A DNA stretch of 64,000 nt, from positions 4,401,001 to 4,465,000 of the forward strand of contig CM043967.1 in NCBI GenBank assembly GCA_014529385.2, in the 5' to 3' direction. Of this stretch, positions 56,809-64,000 are shown piece after piece. The notes under the pieces were generated by a model. It saw nothing but the letters and a program-made list of their open reading frames with translations. It was not told the origin of the DNA and did not search any database. The DNA comes from Adiantum capillus-veneris (taxonomy: Eukaryota; Streptophyta; Polypodiopsida; Polypodiales; Pteridaceae). How positions within the stretch are numbered: the first letter of the stretch is position 1; the number at the start of each line of letters is the position of its first letter. Both the position numbers and the translations under genes were made by a program.

Positions 56809-57211
56809 TACTCAACTGCTCTGCGATCTACTTTGCCAGCTTACTGAAGGCTACGCACTTGATTGTGTTAGCCAAAGCACTGCCTTGAGACTGGCACATG
56901 CAGCCTTCCCAGCCTTGTTTGACGTTTTCTGCCCTGTGCACTGCTCCACATCTCCTGCATCACTTGCACGCTGCTTAGAACAGCTACGCACTGCTCAGAA
57001 CTTGTTACAACAGCTACGCACTGCTCAGCATCTGCAGCAACAACTGCGCATTACTCAGCCCTAAGCATTGTTGCTCGTTACCTGTGTGCCTCTCAGCTAT
57101 TTGCTCTTCCCTAGTGCCTGACCGCCAGACCTGCCCCCTCAACAACCCCCCACACCCCTGCCTTGTAGAGAGACCTGCCCCCGCCAAACCCTACGTGGTG
57201 GCGCGCCCGCG
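56806..57211. other. Unclassified island between two GA tracts, with a 30-bp minisatellite
   Basis: A 30-bp unit (CAACAGCTACGCACTGCTCAG...) occurs about three times at 56978-57062 and reads EQLRTAQNLL, QQLRTAQHLQ, QQLRITQP on the plus strand. No domain recognised. It is GC-richer than its surroundings and ends in GCGCGCCCGCGC before the next GA tract. Confidence 0.45.
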
Positions 57212-57222
57212 CGAGAGAGGAG

Positions 57223-57304
<82 letters not shown>
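57212..57304. repeat. GA-rich tract, 3' tail of LINE B copy d
   Basis: GA units with several GAGG interruptions, then ATGAAATGAAATGTTATATT. Confidence 0.9.
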
Positions 57305-57307
<3 letters not shown>

Positions 57308-59633
57308 AATGAAATGTTATATTAACATCTTCAAAAGGCCAGAGTGACCTATGAGACCAAACTGATACAAAAGTGGTGAATTTGTTACAATGTCTTGGTA
57401 CCTTAGTACTAAAGTACTAAGTTTGAAAAGTGTGAAAATAATTGCGAAAAACTAAATACAAAGTATTAGATAAACTTCTTAGGAGCATTCTGGGTGTCTG
57501 GCTAGAATGATTCTAATCCTTTGTTGTAGTCTCCTCCGGTGAAGTGTGCTTCTGCATCTCGGTCGTGGTCGTCTCGATTTCCTAAGCTCAATCGCCCTAT
57601 CAATGAGGGGGCCTTTGGTATGAATGTGGGTACTCCTTTGTGCTCGTTGCTGGCCTCTTGCTTCTCCTTCCATTCTTGCTTCTCTCGATCTGAAGAAATC
57701 TGTGATCTGCCTCTGAGGCTGTAGTGCTCTTTGTCTTCTCATTAGATTATCCCTGTGCCGATGTAGTTCCAGTAGGTAAAGGCCTAAGCATCTTTGATCC
57801 TCGTATTGCATGACTCTATCTAGAGGTCCAAAGCCTTCTTTAAATAGGCAATGGAAACGCCCACGTATCTCATAGTATACGGTGCCATAGCATATGTAGT
57901 GTAATTCTGTCCCCGGCTCCATTCCGCATAACTTGCAAATTTTGCTCTCAGGTGGGATTCCCCTAAATCTGCCAAATTCAATTTCCAGCTGGTGTGAGGA
58001 TGTACGAATCTGACCAATAGCACATCTCAAACCATGAGACAGGTGGGTATCCATGTAGCTCGGGCGAATCACAAAACCATCTTCAGATAGCTGTAGGAAG
58101 TTTTCTTTGTAGTCGGCCATCTTCGTGCCCAATTCTTGTGTAGGGTCTACCCATGTCCTCTTAGTGTCCAACTGTATAAGATCATGGCGGATGATTTTAT
58201 TAATCTCCGTTCGTGTGATTGCCAGTGATGGAGCCTCAAGAGAGTATTGGAAGGGGGGTAATCTTTCCATACTGAACCCGTGTCTCTGAAACCACGAGGA
58301 CAGTTGCGCATACCAGCATGATGTATCTCCTTTCATTGCTAATTGTCGCGAGGATTCGAGGGCCAATCTAGTATATCAGCAATTATTTGTATCCCACAAA
58401 CCATGTATAAAGGACACTGATCTGGTAAGAGCTTCAATTTCTATCGGAGGGGCAGCATGTTCCTCTCGGATAATCGCGTGTGGTACGGAGGCCTTGGTTC
58501 TAATCATTCGGGAAATCATAGATACCAAAGGTCTCTCCATTGGCTTCCAATTATCGTGATCCATAGATGGTCCCAAATCTGGACCCCATAAAGCATAGCC
58601 GAAGCCACCACAGTATCAAAGAGCCAAAGTTTTGTTCGTGGTTCCTGAAACTGCACTTGTGAACACATCCTCTCCAACCCTCCCAAGGCCGCATGAGGCT
58701 CTGGACAATCTAGCATCCGTTGCTTTCTTAAGAGTAAGCTTCGGTCCTGTAAATACCACACCAAGGTATGTGTATGCATCTGTGTACACTCTGGTATCCT
58801 GGCCATATGCAAATGTAGGTGCCGATCTCCTAACCCACTGCGGTGTGGTGTTAAACACCATAACTTTGGTTTTTACCCAAATTTACCGACAGTCCGCTGT
58901 CCTCCGCGAATTTATGTAATGCATCTAACTGCCTCTGCATTTCATCTGGTGATTCTACTATCAATACAATATCATCTGCATACAACAACAAAGGGATCCA
59001 TGACCCTGGACGTTGAGCACCGCTGTCACCCTCTCTATCAATGTAATCTGATACCTCATCTATATACATACCAAATAAAGTAGGGGACAGTGGGCATCCC
59101 TGCTTTACTCCAACGGTGGAATGAACAATGTCGGAATCCCCTTCTGGAGTACGTACATACCCAGTTACTGACCCGTATAAGGCCATGATCCCCCAGACAA
59201 TCTCTTTGGGGACCCCTAACTCTTGCATTATGTGCATCAATCTGGCCCTGGCTCTAGCGGATATGGTAATGGAGGCTGTCCAGATACCATATATAATGAT
59301 GTTACATATTGACCCCAAATCTCAGGAGAAGTAATTGTCGGAGGCGATGAGTGCTCGTGAAATAAATGCCAGGCCTCATGTGAGTCCTGACTGAAGAAGA
59401 GCTGATATCAATCCTTCTCCAGTTTGGCTAAAAATGCCCTTTTCCTGCGACGTACTATGCGCCGAACAACAATCGAGACTGCTTATATGTGATGATCCCA
59501 AGTGTAAGCTCTTTCTGGACCTGCGTTCTTGTCTCTCTGCATTCGTCGTCGTACCAACTGTTTTGAGGCATGTTCCCAGATCCTCTCTTCTGATCAGGCT
59601 GAGCATGTGGGTATGCCTCTTGTGCTGCTCCAG

Positions 59634-59635
<2 letters not shown>
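57305..59635 (-). mobile_element. LINE family B, copy d, with an internal deletion
   Basis: 3' UTR 57305-57478, ORF2 to 59635. At 59241-59260 (TCTGGCCCTGGCTCTAGCGG) the RT sequence jumps directly to the linker sequence that in copy e lies about 0.5 kb away (61670 to 62165), so motif A and the GFRRGYSTLDH block are missing. The 5' end is truncated at the GA tail of copy e. Confidence 0.84.
57479..59318 (-). pseudogene. LINE B copy d ORF2 fragments
   Basis: 57479-58366 is a 295-codon open C-terminal frame holding MDTHLSHGLRCAIGQIRTSSHQLEIEFGRF, the cysteine motif CKLCGMEPGTELHYICYGTVYYE (one Cys-His pair altered: ICYG) and the PIP-box-like QRQITDFF at 57692-57715. 58376-58861 holds VFNTTPQWVRRSAPTF and IRTKASVPHAIIREEHAAPPIE in shifted frames. 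58851-59318 holds GVKQGCPLSPTLFGMYIDEVSDYI and LLYADDIVLIVESPDEMQ with an intact YADD. Confidence 0.84.

Positions 59636-59710
<75 letters not shown>
59636..59710. repeat. (GA)n tract, 3' tail of LINE B copy e
   Basis: About 37 GA units, then AAATGAAATTAAATGAAATGAAATGTTATATT. Confidence 0.9.
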
Positions 59711-59713
<3 letters not shown>

Positions 59714-62700
59714 TGAAATTAAATGAAATGAAATGTTATATTAACGTCTTCAAAAAGGCAAGAATGACCTATGAGACCAAACTGATACAAAAGTGGTGAA
59801 TCTGTTACAAAGTCTGGGTACCTTAGTACTAAAGTACTAAGTGTGAAAAGTGTGCAAGTGTGAAAATAAATGTGAAAAACTAAATACAAAGTATTAAATA
59901 AACCTCTTAGGAGCATTCTGGGTGTCTGGCTAGAATTCTTCTAATCCTTTGTTGTAGTCTCCACCGGTGAAGTGTGCTTCTGCATCTTGGTCGTGGTTGT
60001 CTCGATTTCCTAAGCTCAATCTCCCTGTCAATGAGGGTGCCTTTGGTATGGATGAGGGTACTCCTTTGTGCTGGTTGCTGGTCTCTTGCTTCTCCTACCA
60101 CTCCTGCTTCTCTCGATCCGAAGAAATCTGTGATCTGCCTCTGAGGCTGTAGTGCTCTTTGTCTTCTCATTAGGTTATCCCTGTGCCGATGTATTTCCAG
60201 TAGGTACAAGCCTAAGCATCTTTGATCTTGGTATTGCATGACTCTATCTAGAGGTCCAAAGCCTTCTTTAAATAGGCAATGGAAATGCCCACGTATCTCA
60301 TAGTATACTGTGCAGTGGCATATATAGTGTAATTCTGTCTCCGGCTCCATTCCGCATAACTTGCATATTCTGCTCTCAGGTGGGATTGCCCTAAATCTGC
60401 CAAATTCAATTTCCAGCTGGTGTGAGGATGTACGAATCTGACCAATAGCACATCTCAAACCATGAGACAGGTGGGTATCCATGTAGCTCGGGCGAATCAC
60501 AAATCCATCTTCAGATAGCTGTAGGAAGTTTTTTGTGTAGTCGGCCATCTTCGTGCCCAATTCTTGTGTAGGGTCTACCCATATCCTCTTAGTATCCAAC
60601 TGTATAAGATCCTGACGGATGATTTTATTAATCTCCGTTCGTGTAATTGACAGTGATAGAGCCTCAAGAGAGTATTGGGAGGGGGGTAATCTTTCCATAC
60701 TGAACCCGTGTCTTTGAAACCACGAAGACAGTTGCGCATACCAGCATGATATATCCCCTTTCATTGCTAACTGTCGAGAGGATTCGAGGGCCAATCTAGT
60801 ATATCGGCAATTATTTGTATCCCACAAACCATGTATAAAGGACACTGATCTGGTAAGAGCTTCAATTTCTATCGGAGGGGCAGCATGTTCCTCTCGGATA
60901 ATCGCGTGTGGTACGGAGGCCTTGGCTCTAATCATTAGGGAAATCATAGATACCAAAGGTCTCTCCATTGGCTTCCAATTATCCTGATCCACAGATGGTC
61001 CCCAAATCTGGACCCCATAAAGCATAGCCGAAGCCACCACAGTATCAAAGAGCCAAAGTTTTGTTCGTGGTTCCTGAAACTGCACTTGTGAACACATCCT
61101 CTCCAACCCTCCCAAGGCCGCAGAGGCTCTGGACAATCTAGCCTCCGCTGCTTTCTTAACAGTAAACTTCGGTCCTGCTAATACCACACCAAGGTATGTG
61201 GATGCATCTGTGTACTCTACTGTATCCTAGCCATATGCAAATGTAGGTGCCGATCTCCTAACCCACTGCGGTGTGGTGTTAAACACCATAACTTTGGTTT
61301 TACCCAATTCACCGACAGTCCGCTGTCCTCCGCGAATTTATGTAATGCATCTAACTGCCTCTGCATTCCATCTGGTGATTCTGCTATCAATACAATATCA
61401 TTTGCATACAACAACAAAGGGATCCATGACCCTGCAAGCTTAGCACCTCTGTCACCCTCTCTATTAATGTAATCTGATACCTCATCTATATACATACCAA
61501 ATAAAGTAGGGGACAGTGGGCATCCTTGCTTTACTCCAACGGTGGAATGAACAATGTCGGAATCCCCTTCTGGAGTACGTACATAACCAGTTACTGACCC
61601 ATATAAGGCCATGATCCCCCAGATAATCTCTTTGGGGACCCCTAACTCTTGCATTCTGCGCATCAATCTGGCCCTTGTACTGTATCAAAAGCTTTCCGAA
61701 AATCCACAAAGCAACAATACATCCTTCTCCCTCTTGCTCTTGCTTCCTCAATAATGGCTCTGAGCGTAAGAATATGATCTAGAGTGGAATAACCCCTCCT
61801 GAATCTAGCTTGTCTTGTTGCCCTTATGACCTCATTCTCTGCCCATCTACTCATTTTTTGTTCCAGAATGGATGCGTACAGTCAGGTCAATGTGTGACCC
61901 ACCATAATGGTACGGTAGTTCCGGGGTAAAATAGGATCCCCTGACCTGATAATAGGTACGATAGTAGATAATTTCCAAGACTAGGTAATCCTTCACACAT
62001 GACCCGATTAAACAGACGAGCAAGGACTTCTGAAAGTAGATCCCTTGCATGGATCAGATGTTCTGCTACTAGAGCCTCATGATCATATGCTCTTCTTGTC
62101 TTCATCTTATAAATGGCTTTTTCCACCTTTCCGTAGTAAAGAAAGTACTAGTAGCAGGGCATGGCTCTAGCGGATCTTGTAATGGAGGCCGGCCAGATAC
62201 CATATATAATGATGTTACATATTGACCCCAAATCTCAGGAGAAGTAATCGTCGGAGGCGATGAGTGCTCGAGAAATAAACGCCAGGCCTCATGTGAGTCC
62301 TGACTCAAGAAGAGCTGATATAAATCCTTCTCCAGTTTGGCTAAAAATGCCCTTTTCTTGCGACGTACTATACGCTGAAGAGCAATCCGAGACTGCTTAT
62401 GTGTGATGGTCCCAAGTGTAAGCTCTTTCTGGACCTGGGTTCTCGTCTCTCTGCATTCCTCGTCGTACCAACTGTTTTGAGGCATGTTCCCAGATCCTCT
62501 TTTCTGATCAGGCTGAGTATGTGGGTATGCCTCTTGTGCTGCTCCATGTTGTATCTCTGTTAGCTGAGAAGTAATCTCCTCTACAGTATATACTGGCTCG
62601 GCTGCCCACATCCTACTATAGATCTGTTCGACATAGACTGAATCAGTCTCTGGTGTGAAAGTATATCTTGTGTGCGTCTTCTTCCTTTGTACTTGAGAGG

Positions 62701-62716
62701 CATTGTATTGGAAGGG
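59711..62716 (-). mobile_element. LINE family B, copy e, 3.0 kb, 5'-truncated
   Basis: 3' UTR 59711-59906, ORF2 up to the endonuclease C-terminus (FTPETDS... near 62640). Truncated at the short GA tail of copy f. Confidence 0.86.
59907..62660 (-). pseudogene. LINE B copy e ORF2, best-preserved C-terminal half
   Basis: 59907-61187 is a 426-codon open frame with VASAMLYGVQIWGPSV, IRAKASVPHAIIREEHAAPPIEIEALTRS, CKLCGMEPETELHYICHCTVYYEIRG and QRQITDFF (60120-60143). A TAG at about 61229 separates it from the RT frame 61217-61666 (QELGVPKEIIWGIMALYG, GVKQGCPLSPTLFGMYIDEV, YANDIVL with an altered catalytic box). 61663-61854 reads QARFRRGYSTLDHILTLRAIIEEARARGRRMYCCFVDFRKAFDTV. 62102-62611 is the linker (RRKKRAFLAKLEKDLYQLFLSQDSHEAWRLF). 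Confidence 0.87.
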
Positions 62717-62734
62717 GAGAGAGAGAGAGAGAGA
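62717..62734. repeat. Short (GA)9 tail of LINE B copy f
   Basis: Only nine GA units, far shorter than the other tails, followed by AAATGAAATGAAATGAAATG. Confidence 0.85.
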
Positions 62735-62894
62735 AATGAAATGAAATGAAATGTTATATTAACGTCTTCAAAAGGCCAAAGTGACCTATGAGACCAGGAA
62801 GTTACAATGCGGTGTATCGGATATGAAGTCAGATTAACAAAATAAATTAAACTAGGGATAACAAGATATAAATACTGCGGAATCCTAAACTAAG

Positions 62895-62896
<2 letters not shown>
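62735..62896 (-). mobile_element. LINE family B, copy f, 160-bp 3' end fragment
   Basis: Only the 3' UTR (TTATATTAACGTCTTC ... GCGGAATCCTAAACTA), closer to copy a (GAATCCTAAACTGC) than to its neighbours. Extreme 5' truncation, cut at the GA tail of copy g. Confidence 0.85.

Positions 62897-62962
<66 letters not shown>
62897..62962. repeat. (GA)n tract, 3' tail of LINE B copy g
   Basis: About 33 GA units, then TATGAAATGAAATGAAATGAAATG. Confidence 0.9.
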
Positions 62963-62964
<2 letters not shown>

Positions 62965-64000
62965 TGAAATGAAATGAAATGAAATGTTATATTAACGTCT
63001 TCAAAAGGCCAGAATGACCTATGAGACCAAACTGATACAAAAGTTGTGAATCTGTTACAATGTCTGGGTACCTTAGTACTAAAGTACTAAGTGTGAAAAG
63101 TGTGAAAGTGTGAAAATAAATGTGAAAAACTAAATACAAAGTATTAAATAAACTTCTTAGGAGCATTCTAGGTGTCTGGCTAGAATGCTTCTAATCCTTT
63201 GTTGTAGTCTCCTCCGGTGAAGTGTGCTTCTGCATCTTGGTATTGGTCGTCTCGATTTCCTAAGCTCAGTCGCTCTGTCAATTAGCGTGCCTTTGGTATG
63301 ACTGTGGGTACTCATTTGTGCTGGCTGTTGGCCTCTTGCTTCTCCTTCCACTCTTGCTTCTCTCGATCCGAAGAAATCTGTCATCCACCTCTGAGGCTGT
63401 AGTGCTCTTTGTCTTCTCATTAGATTATCCCTGTGCCGATGTAGTTCCAGTAGGTAGAAGCCTAAGCATCTTTGATCCTGGTATTGCATGATTCTATCTA
63501 GAGGTCCAAAGCCTTCTTTAAAGAGGCAATGAAAACGCTCCCGTATCTCATAGTATACTGTGCAATGGCATATATAGTGTAATTTTGTCTCCGGCTCCAT
63601 TCCGCATAACTTGCAAATTCTGCTCTCAGGTGGGATTGCCCTAAATCTGCCAAATTCAATTTCCAACTGGTGTGAGGATGTACGAATTTGACCAATAGCA
63701 CATCTCAAACCATGAGACAAGTGGGTATCCATGTAACTCAGGCGAATCACAAATCCATCTTCAGATAGTTGTAGGAAGTTTTCTTTGTAGTCGGCCATCT
63801 TCGTGCCCAATTCTTGTGTAGGGTCTACCCATGTCCTCTTAGTATCCAATTGTATAAGATCCTGTCGGATGATTTTATTAATCTCCGTTCGTGTAATTGC
63901 CAGTGATGGGGCCTCAAGAGAGTATTGGAAGAGGGGTAATCTTTCCATACTGAACCCGTGTCTCCGAAACCACGAGGATAGTTGCGCATACCAGCATGAT
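62963..64000 (-). pseudogene. LINE family B, copy g, 3' UTR and ORF2 C-terminus, running off the window
   Basis: 63157-63948 is a 263-codon open frame with MDTHLSHGLRCAIGQIRTSSHQLEIEFGRF, CKLCGMEPETKLHYICHCTVYYE and the PIP-box-like QRWMTDFF (63370-63393). The element continues beyond 64000. Confidence 0.85.

Overview
The window looks like repeat-dense nuclear chromatin of a land plant with a large genome. The LTR retrotransposons are primed by initiator-Met tRNA (PBS reading TGGTATCAGAGC). One LTR family carries plant-type telo-boxes. A 5S rRNA-derived segment is present, and there are two L1-like LINE lineages and Ty3/gypsy chromoviruses. A fern or other non-seed vascular plant would fit, but the species cannot be read from the sequence. 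No intact host gene is visible. The only candidate host coding sequence is one short internal-exon-like segment at 80-192.

Layout. 1-1282: possible exon, intron-like DNA, a 5S rRNA-derived segment and the worn start of an LTR (family C). 1283-2290: 3' part of a LINE of family B (minus). 2807-19328: a 5'-truncated LINE of family A (plus) split by two LTR elements, a Ty3/gypsy chromovirus (Ty3-1, 4155-10612, TSD ctggc) and a large non-coding LTR element (LARD-1, 11056-17698, TSD ctcac). 19542-20225: solo LTR related to Ty3-1. 20226-22654: unclassified DNA and CT-rich satellites. 22655-29445: second chromovirus (Ty3-2, TSD ctttg). 29704-46488: LINE B copy b, split by LARD-2 (30204-45069), which itself holds a solo family-C LTR, a complete family-C element (34859-39293, TSD gttgc) and a small TRIM-like element (39923-41767) that carries a hAT-type MITE (40415-40581, TSD cttctgag). 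46489-56746: the most complete LINE B copy (ORF1 plus ORF2), split by an LTR element of a fifth family (48603-54028, TSD gcaat) whose second LTR holds a partly inverted solo family-C LTR. 57212-64000: four more LINE B copies (d to g), head to tail.

How it fits together. All LINE B copies lie on the minus strand. Each ends 3' in a (CT)n tract, read as (GA)n on the plus strand. Wherever the 5' end is inside the window and can be placed, it also abuts a (GA)n tract. LINE A is likewise bounded by (GA)n on both sides, in the opposite polarity. This suggests non-LTR elements that insert into GA/CT microsatellites and re-insert beside their own tails. ORF2 of LINE B ends in a peptide of the PCNA-binding (PIP-box) form, recognisable in all six copies that reach it. 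The two chromoviruses share the same premature stop and the same 5-bp insertion in pol. Telo-boxes and GA repeats, the two motif classes linked to Polycomb recruitment in plants, are both dense here.

Limits. All family assignments come from reading motifs and terminal structure by eye. No alignments or database searches were run, and most coding regions are broken.
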